Counted from the stretch's first letter, positions 1 through 8,719 are shown. The stretch: DNA of 29,172 nucleotides from Candidatus Nanohalarchaeota archaeon (GCA_003660905.1 QMVB01000003.1:1-29172); one strand, 5' to 3'. The notes: generated by a model from the sequence alone, not told the origin. A program made the numbers and translations.

Positions 1-155
1 CGTAAATTATAAGGAGACAGATGAAAACGTTGCTTATTTTGGTTTTTTGACAATTTTTTAAATTTTAAAAAATCAAAAATAAAAGCTATTGCTCTTGAAA
101 AAAATAATCTTTTTTGAAGAAAATACCTTCCGATGTGCGCTAATACTTTTTTCAT
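1..155 (-). CDS. Unidentified protein, N-terminal part (cut by window edge)
   Basis: An open frame starts at the ATG at 155-153 and runs without a stop for 51 codons to the window edge. It begins MKKVLAHIGRYFLQKR and is rich in Lys, Phe and Arg, with the stretch KQRFHLSPYNL at the visible end. A GAGGT sequence lies about 11 bases before the ATG and could be a ribosome-binding site. The frame follows the methyltransferase gene on the same strand, so it is probably the next gene of the glycan island. The basic, aromatic N-terminus faintly recalls methyltransferases found in such islands, but that is a guess; too little is visible to name it. Confidence 0.55.
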   Translation of the reverse strand, partial: MKKVLAHIGRYFLQKRLFFSRAIAFIFDFLKFKKLSKNQNKQRFHLSPYNL

Positions 156-249
156 AATTTCTCAAGACCTCTTATTATTTTAAATCATCATCTTTAAAAA
201 AATATTTTCTGGGTTTGAAAATAGCATGAAAATCTAAAAAGATAAAATT

Positions 250-960
250 TTACTTCCAAAACACTTTTTTGCCTATTTTTCTTATAGAGCCAGGTAAATA
301 TAAATTTGAGCAAACTTCATATATGTCTTTTTTCAATAAAATAATTTTGTTCCTTAATCGGTCTTTTAATGAATTTTGCTTCGTTTTCTCTGCATAACAC
401 AAAGAATGAACAAATCCAATATTTTTAAAATACCTTGAACTCATGATTTCCCTCATTAATTTTTTTGGTCCCTTCCAATGAACAGTATCATGAAATGCAA
501 TAATTCCGCCATCTATTAATTTTGGAAACCATAAATCATAATCTAATTTTACCATTTCATACTCATGAGCACCATCTATAAATATAAATTCCACCGGTTT
601 TTTAAAAGTTTTAGCTGCTGCTTCTGATGTTTTAACAATAGGAAGTATAATATCATCAATTTTTGCATTTTTTATATTTTGCTTAAACTCATCAAAAGTC
701 CAGACACTGCTGTGTTTTTTTTTATGCTCTGGAGATCCTGTATGCGGGTCAATTGCATATATTTTTACTTTCTTTCCTGCCTTTGAGCCTTTCCCCAACC
801 ATATTGTTGATTTTCCTTTCCAGCTTCCTATTTCAACAATGACTCCTTTTCCTTTGCAGTTTTTTGCACACTCAAATAAAAATTTTCCTTCATCTATTGC
901 AAGAAAGCCATCTATTTTTTTTGTTATTCTCTCTGCTATTTCTTTTTCATTCATGACCAT
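250..960 (-). CDS. SAM-dependent methyltransferase, class I
   Basis: This 236-residue protein is a Rossmann-fold methyltransferase of the Methyltransf_24 type, often found in glycan islands. The SAM-binding motif I reads VEIGSWKGKST (about residues 42-52), and an acidic strand-2 residue follows in YAIDPHTGS. The segment FIFIDGAHEYEMVKLDYDLW (about 126-145) is the motif IV region, followed by GGIIAFHDT. There is no signal peptide or membrane segment, so it is probably cytosolic and methylates a sugar or glycan precursor; the substrate cannot be read from sequence. The gene lies 29 bases after the GT61 gene on the same strand. Two ATGs, at 960 and 954, are possible starts. The basic C-terminal 40 residues are not part of the catalytic core. 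Confidence 0.85.
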   Translation of the reverse strand: MVMNEKEIAERITKKIDGFLAIDEGKFLFECAKNCKGKGVIVEIGSWKGKSTIWLGKGSKAGKKVKIYAIDPHTGSPEHKKKHSSVWTFDEFKQNIKNAKIDDIILPIVKTSEAAAKTFKKPVEFIFIDGAHEYEMVKLDYDLWFPKLIDGGIIAFHDTVHWKGPKKLMREIMSSRYFKNIGFVHSLCYAEKTKQNSLKDRLRNKIILLKKDIYEVCSNLYLPGSIRKIGKKVFWK

Positions 961-989
961 ATTATGTATTATAAACTAACCATTTTAAA

Positions 990-2171
990 TTATTTGCTCT
1001 TTTTTACTCCTGCTAAATCAAAGAGTTTTTCCAGCTTTTTTATGTCAACTTCAATATTGTCAAACCCTTCATGCGCTGCAAAATATTTTGGTGGCTTTAT
1101 GCCTTTTTCAATCATATAATAGTAGTTCAGTTCCACTATATTGCTCAGGGACCAGTAGCACACATTTACTGCATCCGGGGAAAACAACTCTATAACTTTC
1201 GTGTTCTTTCTGCAGAAGACAAGATTAGACAATCCTGCTCCATGCGGGGTAATCACGGCATCAATGCTTTTGAACAAACCAACCTGCTGAAGAAAGTCAA
1301 TGTCCTCTAATTTTACGGTTACAAAACCGTATTTTCCAATGAACTCTAAAAACTCTTCTTCATTCTCGATTTTGCGTCCGCGCGCACCTGCCCGCGAAAT
1401 ATATATTCTTTTTGGAAATTTCTTTTTTGACGCTTTTGGCAAAAATGCGTCTCTCAAATATTGGCACGCCCATTTTGGCGGATTTCCTGAATTTCCTGCA
1501 GGAGACGGAACAATCAATTTTGAGGCGAATATGAAAGGATATTTGCATGAATTTATTATTTGCTCTTCTGGATATTCTAGCGCGGAAAGGCTTTGCTTCT
1601 GGAATCTGGTTTTGTTTTCAATATATATTTTCTCTGTCTTGATTTTTGCTTTGTTCAAAAGATGGATTCTTGGCAGAATCTCAAACAGCCAATGAAAATA
1701 GCACGACTGTTCTGAACCGGTCAGCGTCGCTACAGGACACATGTATTTTTGGATTTTTGGCAAAAATGCAGGAGATCGAAATATTGTATGCTCTCCGATA
1801 TTATGTCCGATTTGCCTTGAAATTTCTTTAATCAATTTTTCGGATTTAGATATATTGGCGCCATCATTGGAAGAATATCCATTATCCATCATCAAAACGA
1901 ATGCTTCCGGGGAACTTCTTTTGTATTCGCACAGGAATTTTGGATGTATCTTTTTTTCTATTGTCTTTGGCTTTGCTCTTTTGATTGTTTCTTTTGGATA
2001 CACCTGAATGCAATCAAAATTTTTGCAGGAGTCAACGCCTTTTGGAACTCCGAACAATTCAAAACTGCGCGGAAAAAATCTAAGAGGAAACATAATCCCT
2101 CCAATAATTTTGTAAATGTGCTTTGCATAGGGCTTCAGATATTGTCTCAAATACATTTTTGTTTTTTTCAT
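990..2171 (-). CDS. Glycosyltransferase family 61-type protein
   Basis: The protein is 393 residues and carries the features of the GT61/DUF563 family: HWLFEILPRIHLL in the middle, then RIYISRAGARGRKIENE, and near the C-terminus AVITPHGAGLSNLVFC followed by KVIELFSP. In this family the HGAGL motif lies in the sugar-nucleotide-binding C-terminal domain. It probably transfers a pentose or another sugar onto a surface glycan; the UDP-xylose route encoded next door would make xylose a possible donor, but that is inference. No membrane span is obvious, though the first 30 residues are basic and aromatic. It is separated from the upstream decarboxylase gene by a 204-base palindrome-rich gap and may therefore have its own promoter. 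Confidence 0.85.
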   Translation of the reverse strand: MKKTKMYLRQYLKPYAKHIYKIIGGIMFPLRFFPRSFELFGVPKGVDSCKNFDCIQVYPKETIKRAKPKTIEKKIHPKFLCEYKRSSPEAFVLMMDNGYSSNDGANISKSEKLIKEISRQIGHNIGEHTIFRSPAFLPKIQKYMCPVATLTGSEQSCYFHWLFEILPRIHLLNKAKIKTEKIYIENKTRFQKQSLSALEYPEEQIINSCKYPFIFASKLIVPSPAGNSGNPPKWACQYLRDAFLPKASKKKFPKRIYISRAGARGRKIENEEEFLEFIGKYGFVTVKLEDIDFLQQVGLFKSIDAVITPHGAGLSNLVFCRKNTKVIELFSPDAVNVCYWSLSNIVELNYYYMIEKGIKPPKYFAAHEGFDNIEVDIKKLEKLFDLAGVKKSK

Positions 2172-2375
2172 CGTAAATAAAGTATGTCTTGCGTCAGGAA
2201 CTTTAGTTACGGCATCGCAACTAAACTGTAAAATTTCGCAAGGCGTTTAGTTTCGGCACAATCTACAACGCCGGTTGGAGGCGCAGAAAATCTCTGATAT
2301 TCTCGCGAAATCCGAAGGATTTTTTCTGTAAAAAATTTTGCTCCAAATCAATGAAGCAAAATTATTTTCCTGACA
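2172..2375. other. Palindrome-rich intergenic stretch with repeated element
   Basis: No gene is seen here. The stretch contains a 7-base inverted repeat TTTAGTT/AACTAAA (2202-2208 and 2219-2225), a perfect AAATCC-GAA-GGATTT hairpin (about 2308-2322), and TTTTGCT/AGCAAAA near 2336-2361. Two near copies of TTTAGTTACGGCA (from 2202) and TTTAGTTTCGGCA (from about 2246) are also present. Bases 2283-2306 recur in inverted orientation at 17968-17991. It could be a structured 5' leader of the GT61 transcript or the remains of a small repeat element. Confidence 0.55.
2283..2306 (-). repeat. 24-base dispersed repeat, copy 1
   Basis: This is the inverted copy of 17968-17991, placed between the UDP-glucuronate decarboxylase and GT61 genes. 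Both copies lie in intergenic DNA rich in small hairpins, but the flanking sequence is not otherwise alike. Confidence 0.85.
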
Positions 2376-3287
2376 TTATAATTTTCTAAAATGCTCTGTT
2401 GTTTTTTCCAACCCCTCGTTGATGCCAATTTCCGGTTCCCATTTCAGAATTTTTTTTGCTTTCATTATATAAGGGCACCTTCGCACAGGATCATCTTTTG
2501 GCAGAGCAGAGTATATTATTTTTGATTGGGAGTGGGTTATTTTTATAACCCGTTCTGCTAATTCAAGCATTGTCATTTCCTCAGGATTCCCGATATTTAC
2601 CGGCTCTGTATAATCAGAATTCATTAATTTAATCAATCCATCAACTGTATCTGCAATATAGCAGAAACTTCTGGTCTGTTTTCCATCCCCGTATATTGTT
2701 ATGGGTATGTTTTTTAATGCCTGATTTATGAAATTTGAAACAACCCTGCCATCATCGGGGCTCATTTTAGGACCATATGTGTTGAATATTCTTGCAATTC
2801 TTGTTTCAACTCCGTATTCCCTGTTGAAATCCATCATAAGAGTCTCTCCAAGGCGTTTAGACTCATCATAGCATGACCGGATTCCTATTGAATTAACATT
2901 TCCCCAGTATTCTTCTTTTTGCGGGTGTTCTTTAGGATCCCCATAGATTTCTGATGTAGATGTAAACAAAATCCTTGATTTATGCTTTTGCGCTTCATTC
3001 AGCAAATTATAAGTTCCAACAGAATTGCTCAATGCTGTTTCAACCGGGTTCTTTTGATAAAAAACCGGCGATGCGAGCGAAGCCAGATGATATATCTGGT
3101 CAAATCCAGATAATGTTATCTTATCTATAATATTATGATTAATAATATTTATATCCTGCCCTTTTATGTTCTCCATTCTTCCAGAACTAAAATTGTCTAT
3201 TACTGTCACCTTATTGCCATCTTCAATTAATCTTTTGACCAGATGGCATCCTATAAATCCTGCCCCTCCTGCTACAAGTATTTTCAT
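2376..3287 (-). CDS. UDP-glucuronate decarboxylase (UDP-xylose synthase) type SDR
   Basis: This 303-residue extended short-chain dehydrogenase would convert UDP-glucuronate to UDP-xylose, or act as a closely related epimerase. The NAD-binding motif GGAGFIG is at residues 7-13. The stretch STSEIYGDPKEHPQ, then YWGNVNSIGIRSCYDESKR, is characteristic of UDP-glucuronate decarboxylases; the catalytic Tyr and Lys lie in YDESK. RIFNTYGPKM and QTRSFCYI are also conserved in the family. The length is normal and the protein is cytosolic. The start codon overlaps the stop of the uridylyltransferase gene as ATGA (around 3284-3287), so translation is probably coupled. It would act after the UDP-glucose pyrophosphorylase and dehydrogenase encoded just upstream, both of which are frame-disrupted here. 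Confidence 0.85.
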   Translation of the reverse strand: MKILVAGGAGFIGCHLVKRLIEDGNKVTVIDNFSSGRMENIKGQDINIINHNIIDKITLSGFDQIYHLASLASPVFYQKNPVETALSNSVGTYNLLNEAQKHKSRILFTSTSEIYGDPKEHPQKEEYWGNVNSIGIRSCYDESKRLGETLMMDFNREYGVETRIARIFNTYGPKMSPDDGRVVSNFINQALKNIPITIYGDGKQTRSFCYIADTVDGLIKLMNSDYTEPVNIGNPEEMTMLELAERVIKITHSQSKIIYSALPKDDPVRRCPYIMKAKKILKWEPEIGINEGLEKTTEHFRKL

Positions 3288-4124
3288 CTTTCCATCGCCT
3301 CGCTCAACTCTATAAAACTCCTCATATGAACATCTTTATCGCCCATATCATATCTTTTTCCTTTAATTTTAAAAGCATATATATTTTGCCTCTTCAGCAA
3401 TAATCTCAAAGCATCTGTTAATTGCACTTCGCCGCCATGGCCTGTTTTTGTTTTTTTTTAGGCATTCAAAAATTTCAGGAGTTAAAATATACCTGCCAAC
3501 TATCCTAAATCAGATGGAGCTTCTTTTTGATTTGGCTTCTCCACCAAATCCTTTACTTTCAAAGCATCATCATTTTTTTCAATATCAACAATGCCGTATC
3601 TCTCAATTAAATCCAAAGGCACTCTTTCAACACAAATTACAGGAGAATTTGTTTTGTCAAAAATATCCATAAGCTGCAAAATTGCAGGTTTTTCAGACAA
3701 AACAATATCCTCTCCCCGCAAGACTGCGAATGGTTCATTTCCTATATATTTTTCTGCTGTCAGAATTGCATTTCCAAGCATTCTTTGCTTTTCCTGCCTG
3801 ATGTAATGGATATGTATTTTTTTTTTGCTATTTGAACGCTTCCAGCAATTCTGCTTTGCCATTTTCTCTCAAATACAATTCAAGTTCCGGATAACTGTCA
3901 AAATAATCTTCTATTGCTCTTTTTCCTCTTGAAGTGACAATCAAAATATCCTTAATTACTGATTTGATTGTCTCTTCAACTACAAAATGAATTATGAGTT
4001 TTAGCTGTTTTGTTTTTGGATCCAATACAGGAAGCATTTCTTTTGGCATAAATTTTGTGATTGGAAGCATTCTTGTTCCAAACCCGGCTGATGGAATAAC
4101 TGCTTTTTTAATTGTATTGCTCAT
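3284..4124 (-). pseudogene. galU: UTP-glucose-1-phosphate uridylyltransferase, frame-disrupted
   Basis: The gene would make UDP-glucose from UTP and glucose-1-phosphate. The N-terminal part (start ATG at 4124, MSNTIKKAVIPSAGFGTRML) holds the nucleotidyltransferase signature. The frame then shifts near 3830, the middle part containing IHYIRQ and LVEKPNQKEAPSDLG follows in another frame, it shifts again near 3502 to give IVGRYILTPEIFECL, and again near 3451-3459 to give TGHGGEVQLTDALRLL and KRYDMGDK, ending in a TGA around 3284-3286. Put together the pieces form an almost full-length GalU of about 280 residues. The shifts lie at or near A-runs, including runs of 10 and 9. The start overlaps the preceding stop as ATGA. 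Homopolymer sequencing errors are a strong alternative to true decay. Confidence 0.8.
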
Positions 4125-5403
4125 ATCTGCCAGCAAACCCCCTCGTATGTTCTTGCCTGTTTTTTTGCTTTATCAATCCTCCTTCCGTCAATGACCATCT
4201 TTCCGCTATAATCAAGTTTTTTAAATTCATCCCATTCTGTCAATATAAGAACTGCATCAGAATTCAAGACATCTTCTGCATTCGTATAAGCAATACCCGG
4301 AAATATTTTTTTGAAATTATCCATTGCTTTAGGGTCATATGCCTTTAGTTTTGCATTTTGCATAATCAATTCTTTTATAATTTTTATTGATGGCGCTTCT
4401 CTTATGTCGCCTGTATCCGGCTTAAAGGAAAGCCCGAGAACGCCTATTGTTTTATTCTTTAAATCAGGCATATGTTTTTTTAGAATTTCTATTAGTTTAA
4501 GGGGTTGTTTTTCATTGACTTCCAATGCGGTTTTTTGATTTTTGGTCGATAACCTACTTCTTCTGCCTTATGCACTAACGCGCGCACATCTTTTGGGAAG
4601 CATGAACCGCCAAAGCCAATGCCGGAATTTAAGAATTCGCGACCTATTCGCTTGTCATGATCAATTGCATCTGCAACAATATATGAATCAATATCTAATT
4701 TTTTGCATATGTTGCCCATCTCATTTGCAAAAGATATTTTTATTGCCAAAAATGCATTTGAAGCGTATTTAATCATTTCTGCGGTTTTAAGAGAAACTTG
4801 CAATACCGGGCATTTAAAATCTTTGTACAATTCTAAAAGCAAATCTCCTGATTCTTTGTCAAATTCACCAATAACAATTCTGTCCGGATTAATAAAATCC
4901 TCTATTGCTTTTCCTTCTTTTAAAAATTCCGGATTCATGCAAACGCCAAAATCCTTGCCGGCTCTTTTGCCGGAATATTCTTCTATTATAGGAATAATTA
5001 TTTTTTCTGTTGTCTCCGGGACTATTGTTGATTTTGCCACAACTAAATGATAGCCATCAGTAGATTTTAATGATTTGCCAATCTCTGCAGAAGCAGACTT
5101 AATGTATTTTAAATCAATTGAGCCATCAGCATTTGATGGTGTTCCGACACAAATAAAACTAATATCCGAATTTTTTATTGCAAAATCAATATCCATTGTT
5201 GCATCCATTCTTTTTTTTTCAATATTTTTTTTCAATAAATCATCTAAACCTTGTTCATAAATTGGAGAAATGCCTTTTTTTATTTTATCAATTTTATCTT
5301 TTATTACATCAACAAAAATAATATTATGTCCTGAATTGGCAAAACAACTCCCTGTAATTAGACCGACATAGCCTGTGCCAATAATTGAGAGTTTCTTTTT
5401 ATT
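4121..5403 (-). pseudogene. UDP-glucose 6-dehydrogenase, frame-disrupted
   Basis: The gene would oxidise UDP-glucose to UDP-glucuronate with NAD. The N-terminal Rossmann motif SIIGTGYVGL is readable from about 5388, but no ATG, GTG or TTG begins this frame: a TGA lies directly before it at 5404-5406. The middle part contains FICVGTPSNADGS, CMNPEFLKEG and the active-site segment GFGGSCFPKD. After GYRPKIKK, near 4530, the frame shifts at a run of six A and continues as ALEVNEKQPLKLIEIL, then IGVLGLSFKPDTGDIREAP, to the stop at 4121. Adding one A would restore the frame. The reconstructed length of about 427 residues is normal for the Ugd/TuaD family. It is not certain whether the gene is really dead or only mis-sequenced. 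Confidence 0.8.
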
Positions 5404-6325
5404 TCATTAATTCATACCACTTGATTGTCTCTTTCAATCCTTCTTTCAGCCCTATTTTTGCCTTCCATCCAAGATTGTTTATTTTACTCACATCAAGCAG
5501 TTTTTGCGGCGTCCCGTCTGGTTTTGTCGCATCAAAAACAATATCCCCTTCGAATCCGGCAATATCTTTAATTAACTCTGCTAAATTTTTTATGCTTATA
5601 TCTTCTCCAACACCAATATTTACAATCTCTGGATCATTGTAGTTGTTCATCAAAAAAAGGCACGCATCAGCAAGATCATCGACAAATAAAAATTCTCTTT
5701 TTGGATTTCCTGTACCCCACACAACAACAGAGTCCTTGTTTTCTTTTTTTGCATCGCAAAATTTCCTGATTAATGCAGGAAGCGCATGCGAATTTTTCAA
5801 ATCAAAATTGTCGCCGGGACCATATAGATTAGTAGGCATTACTGAAATGAAATTAGCCCCATGCTGTTTATTATATGATTGGCACATCTTTATCCCTGCA
5901 ATTTTTGCGATTGCATAAGAATCATTTGTGGGCTCGAGCTTTCCGCTCAGGAGATATTCTTCTTTTATCGGCTGCGGGCACAATTTAGGGTATATGCAGG
6001 AACTCCCTAAAAACAGCAATTTTTTCACATTGCTTTTGTATGCATTGTGAATTACATTTGCCTCAACCATTAAATTATCATAAATAAAATCTGCCGAATA
6101 TGTGTCATTTGCATATATCCCTCCTACCTTTGCAGCAGCCAAAAAAACATATTCCGGCTTTTCTGTTTCAAAAAATTTTTCCACTTCTTCCTGCCTTATC
6201 AGATCAACTTCATCATGCGTTTTCAAAAGCAGATTATTATATCCTTCTGATTTTAGTCTTCTTACTATCGCAGAGCCGACAAGCCCTCTGTGCCCTGCAA
6301 CATAAATTTTAGCATTTTTATTCAT
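5399..6325 (-). CDS. fcl: GDP-L-fucose synthase
   Basis: This NADPH-dependent epimerase-reductase converts GDP-4-keto-6-deoxymannose to GDP-L-fucose. From the ATG at 6325 it is 308 residues. The nucleotide-binding motif reads VAGHRGLVGSA near the N-terminus. The family blocks VFLAAAKVGGIYAN, LGSSCIYPKLCPQPI, YAIAKIAGIKMC (catalytic Tyr and Lys) and NLYGPGDNFD are all present, as is KREFLFVDDLADAC. An upstream ATG at 6346 is in frame but overlaps the end of the regulator gene, so 6325, just past that stop, is preferred. It works directly after Gmd, encoded at 7694-8719. The gene between the two is unusual because gmd and fcl are normally adjacent. Confidence 0.93.
   Translation of the reverse strand: MNKNAKIYVAGHRGLVGSAIVRRLKSEGYNNLLLKTHDEVDLIRQEEVEKFFETEKPEYVFLAAAKVGGIYANDTYSADFIYDNLMVEANVIHNAYKSNVKKLLFLGSSCIYPKLCPQPIKEEYLLSGKLEPTNDSYAIAKIAGIKMCQSYNKQHGANFISVMPTNLYGPGDNFDLKNSHALPALIRKFCDAKKENKDSVVVWGTGNPKREFLFVDDLADACLFLMNNYNDPEIVNIGVGEDISIKNLAELIKDIAGFEGDIVFDATKPDGTPQKLLDVSKINNLGWKAKIGLKEGLKETIKWYELMK
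6313..6325. repeat. 13-base direct repeat, copy 1 (at fcl start)
   Basis: CATTTTTATTCAT on the plus strand reads ATGAATAAAAATG on the minus strand and forms the start of fcl. An identical copy lies at 7689-7701, at the other end of the regulator gene. Joining the two copies would put the fcl start directly over the gmd stop. Confidence 0.8.
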
Positions 6326-6327
6326 AT

Positions 6328-7701
6328 TTATTCTATAATTTTCCAATATCCTCCTTTATTAGCTCCTACTCGTTTCAATAGACCTTTCTTTTTTAAACTA
6401 ACAATATTATATTCTACTGTTTTTTTTGTTAGTTCTCCTTCGATTCTTATTTGCTCTTTAGAAATCCTTGAATTTTTACTAATTAGATTAAGAATAATTT
6501 GTTGATTTTTAGATAGTTTTTCTACCCCCTTTTCTACCCCCTTTTCTACTCCCTTTTCTACCCCCTTTTCTATGTCCTTATTCAAGCTAAATGCCTTAAC
6601 AGTAAAATTATTTTCATCAACTAAAAATTCAAACTCTTTATTGCCGTTTTTTCTAAAAAGTTTAACTGCTCTTTTTAATCCGGAAGAATATTCTTCAATA
6701 ATGCTGCACTCCCTGAAAATTTTAGCAATCAACTTATTTCTAAGATACGAGCTTCTTTTTCCTAGAATAAAATCATCTACTGTGTAGCCAGAAGGCAGAC
6801 CGCCATAATTTGAAAATACAATTTCATCCTCAAATATTTTGATTGTTGCTGTTTGCCTGTAATCTCTGTGAACAACCAAATTTATAATTAATTCTCTTAA
6901 TGCTTCAAGAGGATATTCCCATTTCTGGATATTTCTTGGCTGATCAACAATAAATGTCATTTTATTGATGTGTTTCTTTACAAATTCCAATATTTCATCT
7001 GCCTGCCTGATGAGATAGTTGCTGGTAATAAATTCGTCTTTTATGATTAAATTGGACTGGAAAACGCCAATCTGCACAGTTCTTTTATATGAAAATCTAT
7101 CGCAAAACAACAATAATGCCGCCAATGTTGGCTTGTTGTTTGAAATAAGATTATATTTTGTTAAAAACTCATTTGCATTGGAACTTATTTTTATCTCTTT
7201 TCTTTTATTTATTATGTCAATTGCGTATTTAATTTCATCTAAATTCAAATCACCAATGGAATAATCTTCCGGAGCATAAGCATCAAAACTTGTGTTAAGG
7301 GTTTTGTTTACCTCATCAGCAATTTCAGTCGCATTCATTAAATGATTGCTGTTTTGCTTTCTAATATAATATCGTCCTTTAAAAGAAATTGGCTTTAGAG
7401 GGTGCTCTAAAACATTTGCAATTACAATATTTTCATTTTCTGCATTTTCTAAACAAAGTTTTGGTATTAAATCATGAAATGTTTTAGTTTTAATCTCATT
7501 TATCCAATGCTGAATTGTTTCTTTATTGATATTACAGCCTAAAATTTTTCCATCATCGTCAATGCCAATCAAGACATTTCCTCCATTTGCATTGGAAAAA
7601 GCAACTAATGATTTTATCACTTCATCGCTAAATTTTGGTTTAAATTCTATATTCTGGCTTTCAATTTGGTTTAGAATTTTCATTAATTCATTTTTATTCA
7701 T
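6328..7701 (-). CDS. AlbA_2/Schlafen-type putative regulator with winged helix
   Basis: The protein is 457 residues from the ATG at 7701; an alternative ATG is at 7713. The N-terminal AlbA_2 (Schlafen-like, formerly AAA_4) domain shows QNIEFKPKFSDEVIKSLVAF, NGGNVLIGIDDDGKILGC and KGRYYIRKQNSNHLM. The middle domain of RecG-like regulators contains YPLEALRELIINLVVHRDY and VFSNYGGLPSGYT. Near the C-terminus a linker repeats EKGV four times, encoded by a 12-base tandem repeat, and leads into a winged-helix domain (QQIILNLISKNSRISKEQIR). Family members are thought to regulate transcription or act in stress and mobile-element contexts; the role here is unknown. The start overlaps the gmd stop. A 13-base repeat at both ends suggests it was inserted between gmd and fcl. 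Confidence 0.85.
   Translation of the reverse strand: MNKNELMKILNQIESQNIEFKPKFSDEVIKSLVAFSNANGGNVLIGIDDDGKILGCNINKETIQHWINEIKTKTFHDLIPKLCLENAENENIVIANVLEHPLKPISFKGRYYIRKQNSNHLMNATEIADEVNKTLNTSFDAYAPEDYSIGDLNLDEIKYAIDIINKRKEIKISSNANEFLTKYNLISNNKPTLAALLLFCDRFSYKRTVQIGVFQSNLIIKDEFITSNYLIRQADEILEFVKKHINKMTFIVDQPRNIQKWEYPLEALRELIINLVVHRDYRQTATIKIFEDEIVFSNYGGLPSGYTVDDFILGKRSSYLRNKLIAKIFRECSIIEEYSSGLKRAVKLFRKNGNKEFEFLVDENNFTVKAFSLNKDIEKGVEKGVEKGVEKGVEKLSKNQQIILNLISKNSRISKEQIRIEGELTKKTVEYNIVSLKKKGLLKRVGANKGGYWKIIE
6519..6572. repeat. 12-base tandem repeat coding EKGV units
   Basis: The unit TTTCTACCCCCT (plus strand) occurs about four times with one T/C difference. On the minus strand it encodes a run of EKGV units linking the middle and winged-helix domains of the regulator. 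Such tandem repeats can change copy number by slippage, altering linker length without breaking the frame. Confidence 0.9.
7689..7701. repeat. 13-base direct repeat, copy 2 (at gmd end / regulator start)
   Basis: This is the same 13 bases as at 6313-6325. On the minus strand it holds the gmd stop codon (TAA, 7694-7696) and the ATG of the regulator. It may be a target-site duplication or a recombination scar, but similar AT-rich start regions could also arise by chance. Confidence 0.8.
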
Positions 7702-8719
7702 TCTCAATATCACTTTTGACCATGAGTTTTACAAGTTCCTCGAACTTGACTTTCGGCGCCCATCCTAAAACTTTTTTTGCCTTAGTATAATCCCCAAGCA
7801 AAATGTCTGTTTCTGTCGGTCTGAAATATTTAGGGCTGACTTCAACAAGCAGTTTCCTGCTCTTTGAGTCAAATCCTTTTTCATCAACCCCTTCTCCTTT
7901 CCAGACGATATTCATCCCTGCTTCCTTGAATGCATAATAGCAGAATTCCCTAACAGTGTGGCATTCTCCTGTTGCAATTACATAATCATCCGGCTTTTCC
8001 TGCCGGAGCATAAGCCACATAGATTCTACATAGTTCGGAGCATATCCCCAGTCTCTTTTTGCATCTAAATTGCCAAGAACAATCTTGTCCTGTTTTCCTT
8101 TTAAAATATTCCCGATTGCCATGGTTATTTTTTTTGTAACAAAAGTCTTTCCGCGCCGGGGGCTTTCATGGTTGAACAAAATGCCATTGCAGGCAAAAAT
8201 ATTGTATGCTTCCCTGTAATTTTTGACAATCCAGTATGCAAACAATTTTGCAACAGCATAGGGGCTTCTTGGATAAAAAGGAGTATTTTCATTTTGCGGT
8301 ATCTCCTGCGCTTTTCCATAAAGTTCGCTGGTTGATGCCTGATAGAATCTTGTCTTGATTCCTGTCTCCCTGATTGCATCCAGCAGCCTAAGGGTACCAA
8401 GCCCGTCAACATCAGCGCTGTATTCCGGGACATCAAAAGAAACCTTTACATGGCTCTGCGCACCAAGGTTGTAGATTTCGTCTGGTTTTATTTTTTGCAG
8501 CAGGCGGTTTAAATTGCTTGAATCAGTTAAATCGCCATAATGCAAAAAGAATTTTTTGTTATAGAGCGATTTATCTGCCATTATGTGATCTATCCTCTCT
8601 GTATTGAAAACGCTCGCGCGCCTTATGATTCCATGGACAGTGTATCCTTTTTTCAGCAGAAATTCAGACAAATATGAGCCATCCTGCCCGCTTATCCCTG
8701 TAATAAATGCTGTTTTCAT
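7694..8719 (-). CDS. gmd: GDP-mannose 4,6-dehydratase
   Basis: This 341-residue NADP-dependent dehydratase converts GDP-D-mannose to GDP-4-keto-6-deoxymannose, the first step to GDP-L-fucose. The N-terminal nucleotide-binding motif is ITGISGQDGSYL (about residues 6-17), followed by GIIRRASVFNTERIDH. Further family blocks are YNLGAQSHVKVSFDVPEY, the catalytic region STSELYGKAQE and YPRSPYAVAKLFAYW with the Tyr-Lys pair, then FNHESPRRGKTFVTKKI and GNLDAKRDWGYA. Length and all key motifs are normal. A TATA-like ATTTAAAAA stretch (8741-8750) lies about 26 bases before the ATG, so the gene may have its own promoter downstream of the flippase. Confidence 0.96.
   Translation of the reverse strand: MKTAFITGISGQDGSYLSEFLLKKGYTVHGIIRRASVFNTERIDHIMADKSLYNKKFFLHYGDLTDSSNLNRLLQKIKPDEIYNLGAQSHVKVSFDVPEYSADVDGLGTLRLLDAIRETGIKTRFYQASTSELYGKAQEIPQNENTPFYPRSPYAVAKLFAYWIVKNYREAYNIFACNGILFNHESPRRGKTFVTKKITMAIGNILKGKQDKIVLGNLDAKRDWGYAPNYVESMWLMLRQEKPDDYVIATGECHTVREFCYYAFKEAGMNIVWKGEGVDEKGFDSKSRKLLVEVSPKYFRPTETDILLGDYTKAKKVLGWAPKVKFEELVKLMVKSDIENE

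Noticed and set aside
6519..6572. CRISPR-like short repeats
   Set aside because: The 12-base units are contiguous with no spacers and stay in frame within a protein linker. No CRISPR array was seen anywhere in the window.
8125..8436. Open frame of about 100 codons on the minus strand inside gmd
   Set aside because: It lies in another frame of a fully conserved gmd gene and its composition (Arg, Cys, Met-rich) is not protein-like.
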